From the NCBI RefSeq assembly GCF_031755915.1, contig NC_083385.1:14095001-14159000 (forward strand): a stretch of DNA of 64,000 bases, in the 5' to 3' direction. A model generated the notes under the pieces. It saw nothing but the letters and a program-made list of their open reading frames with translations. It made no database searches and was not told the DNA's origin. Below are positions 21,351-34,700 of the stretch, piece after piece. Position numbers and translations under genes: made by a program. How positions within the stretch are numbered: position 1 is the first letter of the stretch; the number at the start of each line of letters is the position of its first letter. The stretch comes from Ziziphus jujuba. Taxonomy: Eukaryota; Streptophyta; Magnoliopsida; Rosales; Rhamnaceae.

Positions 21351-24300
21351 TAAGATAAGGAGGTGACATATGGCTGTGTGAACTTAGATGTCATTCAGAC
21401 TTTTTTTTTTTTTTGATTTTTCCATATAAAACAGAGTGTCCTGGGCGAAAAATAGAATTTATTTTTTTTTAGAAAAAATCAATTATTAAAATAATAAGCC
21501 GCTTTTTAATTTTTATTTTTTATCTAATTAGAACCTTCTAACCGAACTTTATTTAATATATACATATATATTTGGTCACAGGGCGAAAAAAATTGAAGAA
21601 TAATGAAAAATCCTCGTTGATATGGCCGGCGATTTCTTATGCTGATTTCTTTTTTCTTTTTCTTTTTTTTAAAAAAAAAATAATAATAAAACGACTTTTT
21701 GCCGACTTCCTTTGGACAAGTTGATCAAACAGAGAAAGTGTTCTTGGAAGATTTTACCATTTTGGTAATACATTTTCTCTGACGTTCAAGTAGAAGAGGA
21801 AATTTGGACTAGAGTGAAAAACCGATAGAAATAAATTTGTATTAAAAAATAGACGTACTATGATGGTTTAGAGCTTTTAAATAGGTTTTTAATTAGGATT
21901 TCCAAAAAATATATAATAAAATAAATATATTATTTTAAGAATAATAATATTTTAAGTAAGATCCTAATTTATTTAAATTTCAACAGTTCAATAAGATGGC
22001 CCATAAAATCACAAACATTTTGTAATTGAAATATATATTTAGAGAATAATAAAATATAGCACAAAGGTAATATATTGATAATTTGTTTTCTATTTGTTTT
22101 TTATTTTAATTGAATAATTTTCTTTGTTGATCAAAAATTGAAAATTTTAATTTCGGAAAAGATAGGTATGTGGATGTGGCAAATATCAAAAAGGACTTGA
22201 GAACAAATAATATTCAACGGTAGTCATCAAGTCAAACTTTATTACATGGCAAGTTTGGGGTATGCTTTTTTTTTTTCATTACCTGTTTTACATTAAAAAA
22301 AATTGAAAAACTATTTCTATAAACTAAATTATGGTTCCTGCAAAGATTCTCTATTGATATTATTAGAATGATTATATTTTGATTATATTTATGTTCTTTT
22401 AAAAGAATAAATATTTTTCTTAAAAAAAAAAAAAAAGAAGACAATAAATACTCAAATAGTGGTAAGCTTAATTTTTTTTTTTTTTTAAACTTTGTTATGT
22501 GTGTAATTGTTTTTCCTTTTTGCCACGTTATACATATAGTTAAGGAGGTTGTTGAAATCTATATAAATATAGTGATAAATTTTTTTTTCCCAACCGAGGT
22601 GGATTCAATTGATATTATCCTCTTAGGATGCATTTTTAATTTTTTTATCTAAAAATAAATTACAATTTCTAAAATGTGATTTTTTCATAGTACATAAACA
22701 TTTTCTATTTATTTTACTTTAAGAGGTAAAATTATGTAATTTTATACACAATGGGAAAAACCCAAATTTTCATCTGATTTAATGTTTTTATTTTAATGAG
22801 ATGGAGATTTGAAATCAAATTATTATTGTCCAAAGAAATGGAAATGTGATGTTGAGAGAGCTTTTAATCTTACAAGATATCGTGATAAATTCTTCCTTTT
22901 TGACAAATACCTAATTTCTCCTGTGATTAATGTTAGATTTGGTGCTGTTATTATTATTATATGGAGATTAGTCTTGAAAGAGATACTTAACCTTTTATGA
23001 TATTTTCTTGTTGGAACAATTCCATGATAAAAGCTATCACTGGTCTGAATTGCAATCCCCTACCCCCACATCAAAAAGGAAAATATATATATATATATAT
23101 ATATATGATAGTGTAATAAATTCTTTCTTACCTGTTAAGATTTAGCATAATCCGCTTTTTTTTTTTTTTTAACTCAGCCATTGTAAATAAGATTAATTGT
23201 TGATTTATCAGGTAAATTAATTTTCAATTCAGTGTATTATTATAATAAAAGATTTTCATAATTAGTTTACAGAACTGTTTGAGATCATGATCACATAATT
23301 TTAGTACTTTAAGTACTAGGACATTATATCAGTAATTTAAAAATAAGTTTGAAAATTATCAAGACAAAGATTTTTAATAATAATTATTAGTAAAGAGATA
23401 AAGAATCCAAAATTAATTATGGTCAATAAAACATGCATAAAAAGAAGACAACATATATACAGCCAATAATGACAGAGACTCAGATTTAGGCAGCATTATA
23501 TCAGTCAAATTTCCTTTTTGGACACGGATTATTTTTTTAAAAAATTACCTTGTGGTTCCAAAGTTTAAATATAGCTTTAAGGCATGTGACATCATGTTTT
23601 CTTTTTCTGTTAATTTAAATTTATTTTCAAAAGAAAATAAAAAAGGACAATTTTTTTTGTAAACAAGTTTATTAGATGTTCTTTCTTAGAACAAAAAAGA
23701 AAAAAAGAAAAAAAAGGTTTTAGATGTTCTTTGAATCTGTTTTTGAACAATGTTTTTGGAGAACAATGACCAAAAACAAATATCAGAAATTTTAAAAAAC
23801 AAATTCGAATTGTAATAATAATAAACCTTATTATACACGATATGGTCAAACAGAGCTTAAGAATTTGGATAATTTTTCACTAATAGCCAATGTGATGTGG
23901 AACTCCATGATGTGTTTGGTTCAATGGAAAATGGATAGTGAGAGGTTTTTTTTACTTTGAAAAAACAAAAATATTGGTGGGAGCGATAGATGAGCATTTG
24001 TACCCAAAAAATGCATACAAATTCCACAATTGGTAATCATACAATGGGAGACTTTATGTTTTGTGGTAACCGAAAGAATCGTGTGCGATATTTTCAATTA
24101 TACATTACGGCTTCTCATCCTTGAAACGAATAGCTGTTTAATTAATCCCAGTTTATTATGGCGTTTGACATTCACTCACTAAATGTCAATGGTCCCTCCA
24201 ACCCATCATTTCCAATATATTCAACATCAAAAAATAAAAATAAAAATAAAATTCTATATATTGAATGAGGATGTTATTTATATCCTTAATAATAAAGTGC

Positions 24301-24639
24301 CATAGTTTGTCTGAATAATATTAAAATCAGTTGTGGAAAAATGAAGACCATGTGTAGTTGAAACAAAAAAATTTATCAAGCCAAATAACCATTAAGGAAA
24401 TATGGAAGCAATCGATGAAACCAAACAACAATCACCACCTATATCTAGAGAGAAGAGCAAGAAACAAAACATATAAAAAAATAAAAAAAATGTGGTTCAA
24501 TTAATATGATCTACATCCACATGGCAAGCAAGGAAAGATTTTTTTCATTAATTCTGAAGAAATATAAGCTTAAAGTCTTCAACAATGACTTCCAAGATAA
24601 TACACTATTTTTCACTCTAAAATAGGGTTTCTCTGGCAT
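21351..24639. other. AT-rich desert, no gene recognised
   Basis: Dominated by poly-A/T and (TA)n tracts (for example 23082-23106). Open frames here are Phe/Ile/Lys-rich and look random. Confidence 0.6.
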
Positions 24640-24830
24640 AATAAACCTTAGCTCCAATCCACGACATTATACACCTCTCTTCCCGACGCCGTAGCGCCTA
24701 ATATGCTGGGTCGCGGCACCCAACTTCTTTTCAAACTACTGATGGCTGTTGACGGGCTCGGCAGCGCCATACGCTCAGGATTGCAGTGCCGATGATGCTA
24801 TCCTACTATTGCAAAGTCGCTATAAAATTT
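24640..24830. other. Isolated GC-richer island with repeated GCGCC/GCACC words
   Basis: In an otherwise ~75% AT region, this ~190 bp has words such as GTAGCGCC, CGCGGCACCC, CAGCGCC and CAGTGCCG at loose spacing. It has no coding signature I can name. It may be the remnant of a retroelement LTR or other repeat. Confidence 0.35.
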
Positions 24831-26130
24831 TACTTAACCGCTTCACAAAGTCTCAACACCATTACCACTCAAAACATACAATACCATGCTTGTCAACATG
24901 AATTTAGAGTCAAAACAACAAAACATATCTATTTTAATTTGTTTTTATTTCTCAAAATAAGAACATTTAGTAGTCAATTAAATAATTGGTAGAGATTAAA
25001 ATTCTGGATCTCTACATAAAATAGTAAATTTGAAATTCATAATCATTATTTGTCCAAAAAAACAATGATTTTATTAGTGATCTATCATCGAAAATACATT
25101 ATTTCATTAATTTGAATAATTTAAAATTGGCATTGGTATAATATTTTATTCAAAAATAATAATGATATAACATTTATTTGTAACAATGTTTTGACTTAAA
25201 GGAACATAATACAGTCGCATTATCATTATCATTAATAATATTTATATTATAATTGATTCGGTGTTTGGATTATTCCCGACGGAATTGATTTTATGACGTC
25301 CTAGAATGCCCTAGAAGGCATAGACCTCATCCTCTATTTTTCTTATTCTGCTGAAACACAATTTTAGTTGTTGGCCGTGACTTTTGAAACTTCTAGCACC
25401 ACACCGAATCTCTCAGGACTTTAAAATGTATCAATAAGTGGCAAAATACGCGTAAAACCTTGTTTTAGAACAACCAAAAAAAAAAAGTTTTTAATATTTT
25501 TTGCAAAGTGTCGAATTGTAAAAGTATTTGAAGATAGAATAATTCTCCTTTTAAGAATCCACATTTTAGAGTCAATTACACACCCAACAGTTTGGTCTTT
25601 TTTATTATATTAAAAGGAATGTTTTAGTCACATTCCAACTATTTACAATAAAATGTATATTAAAAGCATAACAGCATTTCTACCATTTTTTTTATTAAAA
25701 ATAAAATCCAATAGTATTCCTTAAAGCCAACAATTTATTTTATGAATTTTTCATAAAAAAATATTTTTTGAATTACTAGCTTGAAGACTCGGACCAAAGC
25801 GTTAATAGACCTTGTTATTGTTATCAAATTTTTTTTTTTTTTCAACATAATATATTATGAACAGGTATGAGCTACTCTTCCAAATTATTTATAACAGAAT
25901 ATCAATTACCTATGAGTATGACTAATAAAATACTAAGGATTTAGGAAGTAATTAAAGCATGCAAAAATTATAAATGATCATTAGAATCTAATATACCAAT
26001 AATAATATATTAAGGTGACTTTAATACTTAAATGGAAAGTAGCCGGCCGACCACTTTTGTTAGCAATGATGGTTAACTGCGGTTAGTGATGGTCCACAAA
26101 CATATGGTCAAACTAATAAGGCTTGATCCA
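24831..26130. other. AT-rich desert
   Basis: No gene, tRNA or clear element seen. Confidence 0.55.
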
Positions 26131-26358
26131 TCCTCCTATATGGTTGAAATTCTATTGGGTGTCTCTTTAGTCTTTGTTGTTCTCCTCCTGTATGGTTGAA
26201 ATTCTATTGGGTATCTCTTTAGTCTTTGTTGTTCTCTCGGTTGTTAAGGATAAAAATCACACACCACACCACATTCCTTTCATCATCCCCCTGGTTGTTA
26301 AGAAATAAAAACCACACACCATACCACACCATACCACACCACATTCCTTTCATTATCA
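26131..26358 (+). repeat. Compound tandem repeat (two different ~52-60 bp units, each duplicated)
   Basis: The first unit starts TCCTCCTATATGG at 26131 and recurs at 26183 with two or three changes (period 52). It is followed by a second unit beginning GGTTGTTAAG at 26239 and again at 26293. The second copy is lengthened by an extra CCATACCACA-type subrepeat. Both copies of the second unit end CACATTCCTTTCAT. Confidence 0.9.
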
Positions 26359-29300
26359 CTGTAACACAATATAAAACTCATATAATATTATTTTGGTTTG
26401 AATTTGCTTATATTATATTGTTAAAACCATAAAACATGTTAGTTAACGGATATTTTAACCTTTAACAGTTAAATACATTAACAATCCGTTAACATATTAA
26501 TAAAAATATTTTGATAATAAATATTTATTACTATTTGATATTACTCAATATTATTTTTTCATATATAATATTTTAATTCATCTAATTACTATTTAATTAT
26601 GCAAATATAATTATTTTTATACTAATAACCATTATTTTTTTTAATAGTTCTTTTTATTTTATTTTAAAATATTTTTTATAATTGAGTTTAACTAACTAAA
26701 CAAGTAATTAACTGATCATACAAATAATATAATGAGATCTAGGTTTATATATTTTAACACGAAAATCATGTTTAGATGAAAAATTTTAACACGACATGAA
26801 AACGACATAATACGATATGCATTATCAAGTCTAGCCATAATAATAATAATAACAACAAATAATTTACTAAATAAATTATCAAATGATATTGTAAAATGCA
26901 TATGATATTATTTTATTGGTTTATATTGAATTATAGTTTATCTCATTAAAAAAGCATTCATTCATATCTAATAATAAAATAATTATACACTCATGTACTA
27001 AATATTTTGGTAAACCAGTTAATTGTGCATTGCACTATTGGTAGTCTAGTAAACCAACACCATTCATCACTGTCATTAAAAATTTTACAGTCTACATGGT
27101 CAACATTTATCGGCCGGAACGCTAACATAGTCGGACCCAAGTCCATGGGACCATGTGACTCGTGAAATTTTAACTAGTTCGTGTAACACAGATTTTTTTT
27201 TTTTTTTTTGGGGTTTTTCTTTAAACTTACTTTAATTAATTAACCACAATCCACAAGCAGTGATGCGGTGCCGCAGTGCATAACTATGCAACGTAAATCT
27301 GATTCTACAATAATGCTGCTTTTAAAAATCTGTCTTGTGCAACACGTTCATATTGAATTAATTCGGGGTCATTCTGAAAACAATGGGTAAAATACAGTGA
27401 CTACATCCACTTTCCACTTTTTCTTCCCAAAATAATAATTAGATATCTAGACTAGTATCATATCGATTTATTAATTTGTTGTTCATAAATAAATTAAGGA
27501 AAACCAAGCCACCACGCAAGATATTGAGGGTTAATATGCAATGAATCTTTTTTATATTTCAAATGGCCTTTTTACTTTTTTTTTTTTTTTTTTTTTGACA
27601 ATCAAACTTTGAACCTGATACATTACACGCTAATTAGTCGGAGCAGATTATGTATTCTGCAGAATATTCCCATATCTAGTCGTACGTATACTCCAAATTA
27701 ATTATCCTAAAAAAAAAAAATTTTAAAAAAGAGTCGTACTCCTAATTAATATATGTGTAGCTAATAATGAATTTGTAAAATAATATCCTCTAGTTAATTA
27801 GTTGTCAACTGTTACCATTATATGTTATCGTTTGCCCGTGATCGTCCTTCTAGAATAAGTTCAAATTGATTGAGTTGTTTTATTCTTTTGTAAGAATTAA
27901 GTTGGTTGAATTGTTAAACTACGTCCTAAAAAAAAAGAGCAAATAAAGGAAACAGAAATAAACGTTTATAATATATATTTGAAGAAATGCGAATAAAGCA
28001 TCTAGAATGATGGGACTAAACGGTATTTTAATTTGCAATATTGTATTGGAAAAAAATTGCAGTATTTTTTTATGTAATGAATTAATTAATATCACTACAG
28101 GTCGGCATACAAAAGACAATATATTCAGCAAGATCGATTAAAGCCTTAAAGGCTTATATTTACGTAGCAAAAAAGTTTTTTGTTTACTGAAGTTGACCAA
28201 ACACCAATTTGCAATTAATAAAAACAGCACTCTAAAAAATTTAAAAAGGAAAAAAAAAAAAAAAGTTGAGAATATTTGAAAATTTAGAGATACGAAAGAA
28301 GCAAACATGTTTGATTTGAGGCAAAAGAATTTGTACAGCCGAAAGGCCAAAAATGCTGAACGAGTCAAAAGATTTTCCTGTCTAATTTTCTTTCGGTAGG
28401 TTAAAGTGAACATCAAGAGGCAAAGCCTGCTGCTAACTGCAAAGCAATGTTCTATTCATCGAATGCCAAATCATTTTTGTTTCCTTTGGTTGTGTCCACA
28501 TTATTTCCATATAAATCTTTATCAATCTCCGCAATCTTAATTTCAAAACGTTGACAAAATGTTAATTGGAACTTTATATATATCCAATCACTAAGTTAAG
28601 ATTTTTCTTTTCTTTTTGGTTACAGTGAAAAATACTTGTGTAGTGGGATGGAAAAGAGGCAAACTTTTGCCAACTATTCAAATTCTGTATTCACAAGAAT
28701 AGTAATCAGTCTCTTCACTGAACTGTCAATCATTCAGACTGTTTGAGACACAAGTTGACCGCTTTTAGTTCCAAGGTTTTCACAAATAGTAAGCACAGGA
28801 TGCTGATCTTCTATTTCATTTTTTTAATCTCACGTCGTTTCAAAACGATTACTTTTTATCTGTTTAATTTTTCAAATATCTGACATTAAATAAAGAAATG
28901 GGAGAGAAAATCCATATCAATAGCTAACATCTTCTTGTATTTATCAACAAAGTCCGGGAGAAATTTAAAACATATATGATATATGAAACATTAAATTGAT
29001 AATGATTAAAAAGGCCAATTTTTTTTTTTTTTATTTCCACATTTAAATTTGTAATTTAGCGTTTGGAGTGGGCCCCATATGTAGAGAAAAGTGGAATGAG
29101 AGGTTTCCAAATTGTACTGAAACTCCAGACGTATGAAAACGAAACAGGATTTGACAACAACATGAAAGGAGGACATAAAAAATATATGGCAATTAAGTAC
29201 TATAGCAAAGCGCATTGTCCTTACCCAGAATTATTTCTCAATCTTTTCAGTGCTAATTAATTCATTTCCCCGAGTTGCATGCAAATGTTAAGATCCATGC

Positions 29301-29524
29301 ACATGTCTTTGAAACCGTGGCAATTGTCGGTGGAAAACAAGGCCAATTCCTTGTCTTATTATTCGCACCAGACGAAAAAGAAGAAGAAAAAAAACTGGCC
29401 ATAAGACCCAACAAGTACGAAATGATAAATATTTACCACAACCACATACGTTTTAAGAATGAGCCCAAAATGGTAATTATAAGTTCCATGGATTTGGATT
29501 ATGTCTGTCAGAGGGAATCAATAC
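26359..29524. other. AT-rich desert
   Basis: Homopolymer and TA-rich DNA. Open frames at 29063-29260 and 29275-29535 (plus) have more balanced composition than the surroundings but match no family I know; I do not call them genes. Confidence 0.5.
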
Positions 29525-29935
29525 GCAATAATTGAGTGGACGATTGAGGTTTTTCAATGGAAAACTGATTTACAAATTAAAAAGCAATTTTGCTACTTAT
29601 CAATTAAGTATGCCGATCACAACAATTATCATAGCAATGATAGATTCTACAAGTAATAGTTGTTCAAAAAGATAGTAAACTAAAATCTAAGCTTGTGCAA
29701 ATTTGTAGAAAGAAAGAATCATTATGTAATAATTAAGGGGATCATTAGGTTTTTCTATGAAAAATTGATTTACAAATTAAAAATAAAAAATAAATTTAAA
29801 AAAAAAAAAAAAAACTTTGCTATTTGTCACGAGTCACGACCATCACAACAATTATCATATCAGCAATAGATTCTATTGGTAACAGTTGTTCAAAAAAAAT
29901 AGTAAGACTAGAATCCAGTTTGTGCAAATTTGTAG
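29525..29935 (+). repeat. Divergent direct repeat, two ~185-210 bp copies
   Basis: Copy A (29525-29708) and copy B (29726-29935) share, in order, GCAATAATT/TGTAATAATT, GATTTACAAATTAAAA, CACAACAATTATCATA, TAGTTGTTCAAAAA-type and GTGCAAATTTGTAG. Copy B carries an A-rich insertion. There is no coding content. Confidence 0.8.
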
Positions 29936-30175
29936 TGTGAACACGAGTTCAGTCAAGCATGAGAAAAATATGCCTCTCTACGTGTTGTAAATATGTTACC
30001 CTATTTGATGTGAAGTACTGCTAACCGCATTAATAATGGCGAAAAGGATTTGCCATGAACCCAATGACTTGTTTTTTTTAACAAGAGTTTACCCTTCATG
30101 GTATTTATCAAAAAAATAAAAAATAAATAAAAGAAATTACCCTTCATGGCTAATCCTCGTCCTAATTTGGAAAAA

Positions 30176-30330
30176 AATTTCTAATACTTCCGGTGTTTCC
30201 ACATATCAGTACTCCTTCGCTTTAATATTTGACAAGTGTATTAATTTTTCCAGATCATAACCAGCTCTTTTCTTCTCCAAATGCACGTTATCCTACTGGT
30301 TTGTCTCTACCTTCACGCTTTTACTTCCTT
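30176..30330 (+). repeat. Inverted repeat, left arm (pairs with 31545-31706)
   Basis: Begins TTCTAATACTTCCGG. The same sequence, diverged, is read on the minus strand from about 31706 down, sharing TCAGTACT, AATATTTGACA.GTGT, CCAG.TCATAA and ACGC.TTTT.CTTCCT in the same order. Confidence 0.75.
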
Positions 30331-30732
30331 AAAACACAGCCCTTCCTTTCCTTGAACACATGGCTTCTAACCTTTGCAATTTCAAACTCACAAAACAAAT
30401 TTTGTCGATAGAACAAGGGGTGCGGCAGAGAGAGAGAGCAAGAAGGGCTTTTGGTGAGAGTAACATTGTTGTGTTGCTGGATGTTTTTTGAGGAAAATTA
30501 TGACTTGGACCTTTAAAATGGGAAATTCTTTTGTGATCTACACTCTTAAAGTTTTTTTTTTTTTTAATTCTTTTTCCTTTGGGGTATGTAAATAAATGTG
30601 TGAAGAAAATGTCAAACAATTTTGGATATTCTTATATGAATTGAAGATTATGATTCTTTGGTGCAAAAAATGTATAAGTGTGATAGTTTATGGGTGATAT
30701 GGTTGTTTCTAATTTGAGGCAAATTGGAAAAT

Positions 30733-30912
30733 TAGAATTGCATTATATTCTTGAAAAAATTGTCAATTTGATGACCAAATTTTATCAAATCATCACCCAA
30801 TTCCGACTTCTGCAATTCCATTTTTTTTTCTTTTTTCTTTTTTCTTTCTCTTTTTTCTCTTGACACAATCTGTGCTTGATTTGTAAGTTTAAGAATTGCT
30901 GGAGTAGAAGGC
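30733..30912 (-). repeat. Direct repeat, copy 1 (pairs with 31366-31535)
   Basis: On the minus strand both copies run from TTCTACTCCAG.AATT through an A/G-rich stretch to ATGGAATTG.AGA and TTGGGTGA.GA.TTGAT. Copy 1 keeps a short open frame (MELQKSELGDDLIKFG) that is broken in copy 2. Confidence 0.78.
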
Positions 30913-31141
30913 ATTGCTCATGAGTTTTGACACATTTAAGGCTATTTGAGTGTGTAGAACAACCAGGGCATCTATACTTTGATGGATTGGATTTGCATTC
31001 TTTGCAGAAAATTGACTCTTCCGGATTTGGGTGTGCTGGCAAAATGGCGCTTTTCATTCCTTCAAACCACACATGGATATGGTGTTGCAGAGAGAGCCAG
31101 AAGAGTTTGGCCGTTAACATCAACAAAGAATTAGGATTCAA
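30785..31141 (-). pseudogene. zf-HIT zinc-finger gene fragment (BCD1-like), degenerate
   Basis: An open frame on the minus strand contains CKECKSNPSKYRCPGCSTHS and then NSLKCVKTHEQC. This has the layout of the HIT-type zinc finger in box C/D snoRNA assembly protein BCD1 and its plant relatives (CxxC, CPxC, a Cys pair, then VKxH). One expected zinc-binding Cys after CPGC (the first Cys of the SCSLPC-type motif in relatives) is Asn here, and the usual GCTGKR continuation after the finger is missing. Instead the frame runs into a Lys/Glu-rich stretch encoded by an A/G tract. The upstream part has no family resemblance. I read it as a truncated, probably non-functional copy embedded in rearranged DNA; it could also be a rapidly evolving paralogue. 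A finger-proximal ATG lies at 31057. Confidence 0.55.
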
Positions 31142-31200
31142 AGCATAGACTCGTTTTTATATCATGTGTGAAAAGAGAGTCGAGAGCAGAGACAGAAGTT

Positions 31201-31204
31201 GCGA

Positions 31205-31238
<34 letters not shown>
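31201..31238 (+). repeat. (AG)n microsatellite
   Basis: About 15-17 AG units just upstream (on the minus strand) of the zf-HIT fragment; such tracts are common in plant leaders. Confidence 0.85.
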
Positions 31239-31239
<1 letters not shown>

Positions 31240-31365
31240 AAGGCGTGAAACAGAGAGAAGAAGTGAGCTTGTAGGCCAAAATTTCCTTCTTTATTGTTGT
31301 TGCTATGAAAATTTCATAATTAAAAAAAAAATCAAAAAAAAAATATTTGGTTTCTGAAAATATTG

Positions 31366-31535
31366 AAATTAGAGTTGCAACATTTTCTTGATAAAATCAT
31401 CAGTTTTTATCTATCAATTCGTCACCCAACTCCAACCTCTACAATTCCATAATCTCAACTCTTTTCTTTTTTTAGTTTTTCTTTTGAAAAAATTGATGCT
31501 TGGTTTGTTAGATTCAAAATTCCTGGAGTAGAACT
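31366..31535 (-). repeat. Direct repeat, copy 2
   Basis: Diverged copy of 30733-30912, in the same orientation. It lies next to the right arm of the inverted repeat, so on the minus strand arm and copy are contiguous here but separated and partly flipped on the left side. Confidence 0.78.
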
Positions 31536-31544
31536 ATACAACTT

Positions 31545-31706
31545 GTATTAGAGAGGAAGAAAAGGCGTCAAAACGAGGAAAAACGGTTAACAAGTGCAGA
31601 CGGAGTAATACAGACTCCTTTATGACCTGGCAAGACATCACACGTGTCAAATATTTAAGGAAAAAAGTACTGAGCTGTGGGTACTCCGGAAGTATTAGAA
31701 ATTCAC
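31545..31706 (-). repeat. Inverted repeat, right arm
   Basis: Counterpart of 30176-30330; the outer ends lie 1.53 kb apart. Confidence 0.75.
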
Positions 31707-34700
31707 CCCTCCCAATTTCATATTCAATAATGGCACTCTTTTCCACACCAGAAATTAACAAAGACTTAGATTGGACCAGACATACTGGTGATGAGACCCC
31801 CAGACACATGCAATCCACGTTTGATTATTCAGGTCTTATTTTTATTTTTAATTTCATTTTAAATTGTCGAAATTGAACATAAAATCTGATCAACTTCTTA
31901 TAAATAATGAATTTCCTCATCATCCGGAAATAATTGTCCCTTTGCACAATTTTCAAAGCGTTATATGTTAGTTCGTGGAACTTTCTACAATATAAATAAT
32001 TAATACAAACACCTTATCACCATAAATGAGAATTAAATCGTTTACCAAACCATGAACGATGATATGATATGGTCAATGATATAATAATATTTAATTAAAT
32101 TTTAATAATTTATTTATTTAAAAATATAGTGATACATATTTAAATCATATTAATTAATAATATATTGATACATTTCAATCATTTGACAAACAATTTGCTA
32201 CGTGTGATAATGCTCTACGAGCATCCAAAGGATTTTTTATATTTTTATTTGAAAGAATTAAAATGTAAAAACAGCCTATAATTCATTTTGTATTTTAATT
32301 TTTTAAAATATAAAGTGAGCTCGTCTTTATAAATTTGAAAAGTAAAAAATATTTTTTATTATTTAATGATTATCAAATTTTAAGACTATTATGTTTATAT
32401 ATTTAATAATTTGATTAGATCTATGAACAAAAATGAAGGGAAATAACAAAATAATTAAGAAAAAATTCTGGTAAAAAACCCAAAAAAAAAAATATATATA
32501 TATATAATAATAAATATTTATTGAAAAAATAAAAATAAAGAATGTGATATAAAAAGTGTTATTAGAGAAGATTTTAAAGTTTAATTTTTTCAATATAAAA
32601 ATATTTTTTATTATACAAAAAATATTTTTTACTTTTAAAAAATCCTTTTAAGGATGTTCTAAGCTTTTAAAAACGCGATTTTCATGGCCTTCGTTTAAAA
32701 AAAATTAAAAAAAAATAAAGTAAAAAATCTTGATTGCGCAATAATAAAAAAGAGAAATAAATTAATCATTGGGTTCACACAACCATGCATTTTAGGCTCT
32801 AATCATGGTGCAAAAAAATGGTTGGTATGGGTCAACCATTTGGGCCTTGGCTATAGCTAGATCTGGGCCTACAGAGTTAGGCAAGAATGACACGTGGCGT
32901 AACTTCCTTGAAAACTAGAAAGATTTGTGAACTTAAAAAATAGAGAATTTGGGATTAGGACCTTTGTCAACAACTGAAGACCCACCAAAGAATTTTAGTA
33001 GAAGATATGAATGTTGGTGGTCTCCTCCATTATCCCATGTCCACGTTACCTTATAATATTATTAATATCACTAACATGTATAATTGCATTCCCTTAAAAA
33101 AGGGGTAGAGATCATTACATACGCAATTTCGTGGCTACTTGGTGTCAATTAAACATTGGCACCTTTATCTCTAGTGATGAAAAGTAGTGTAAAGCATTGA
33201 ATCATACCCAGTGTGGTATCACAATGTGCTTGGGCTTTCAATTCGATCTGTAATATATCTTACTAAATATGACGTGTAGGACCCTGAAAACAAAGTATTC
33301 TTATAATGGGCTGATCTGGAGTGACAATTTAATCTTAACTTAACGCACAAGATGTTTTGGATTATTAGTGCCACTGTATATATAACTCCAGGCATGTGTT
33401 AGAAGGAAACAGAAAATAATTTGTTTGGGCAAGAACTAGATAATCAACGACCGATTGGAGCTTTTAAGTTATATTAGCATGAAATTAATTCACTTTTAAG
33501 TGTAAACTATAAATTGGATCGATAAGTTGCATCCTTAACCCAAACATGGCATTAAACAAGGGAGATTTATTCAAATGAAACCAAACGACACCATCCATCA
33601 TCTTCTAGTTCTTCTACATCCATTTGTCTCCTTATTTATCCCATAGTAATTTCTTTGACACGTCAATCAAGCACATGGTCACTCCAATATTAAGTTTTTC
33701 ATCTTTTTAGTGAAAGTATTACAAACTTAATGCAACGCTCCTAACCCTCGATCTTAGCTTAATAATTTCTGTATGCTTACCTTTTTTGTCATCAAAATAA
33801 TAGTTTTTATTCTTCTTCTTTTTTTCCTTTTTTTTTTCCTTTTTCAATTGTCGGAAGAATTAAAATAATAGTTGATCGATTCAAATGAAGCGACCAACTT
33901 TTAAAATAATTATTAATTAATTCGAAGAGTACCTCTTCCGACTCTAGAAAGCCCTATTATAGATATACACATATATGCAAAGCCCTATTATAGATATACA
34001 CATATATATATGCCTTTGACAGAATCATATGTATATATGCTCATGACCTTTAGTCACTTTCTCACTTGCCCCTCTGAACTTTCTTTTAAACCTAGAAGAA
34101 AAAAGGACTACAGCTAGCCAATACACTTTTCTATATCTATTTAAATAGTTTATATATATTCTGTACGTAGCCTCTGCTTTAAACTAGCTAGTAAAAGTAA
34201 AACAAATATATTCCGAGAGGCGAATTTCAATATTAATTTTGAGGTTCGTTTCACATAGATAGCAGGATTAGTTCACTTTCTTAATTTGTCCTTCACCGAT
34301 TCTTAAATTGATTTGTAGGCGAAGTATAGCTTCCAAACCGTAAGTACCAAAGTTTATATATTTTGAAAAGATTCTAACGTCAAATAATATTCTTCAAGTA
34401 ACTCCAGCATAAAGTTATCCTTTCCCTGATTCGCGTTTGTCTCATTCTAAATATGTAGCAACAACGATTGCTACCCAGGTCCACTAGTTGTTGTAATTTA
34501 GAGATGGACGATTCCTTTGCGATTAATGATTGAGGCTTTAATGGAAAATGAATCGTCTTATATACATTGTTTTCCTATATGTATTTTGTCTCACAACTCT
34601 GTCTATCTTAAGGACGCCTCAACCCCAATTAATTCCAAAGTATAGAAAGGGATCATTATATACCATCTAACTAAATTCTCTAATCATATTTGCTGTTTGA

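Noticed and set aside
30329..30619. 96-codon minus-strand frame next to the zf-HIT fragment
   Set aside because: It contains a Lys run from an A tract, shows no motif, and overlaps the inverted repeat arm.
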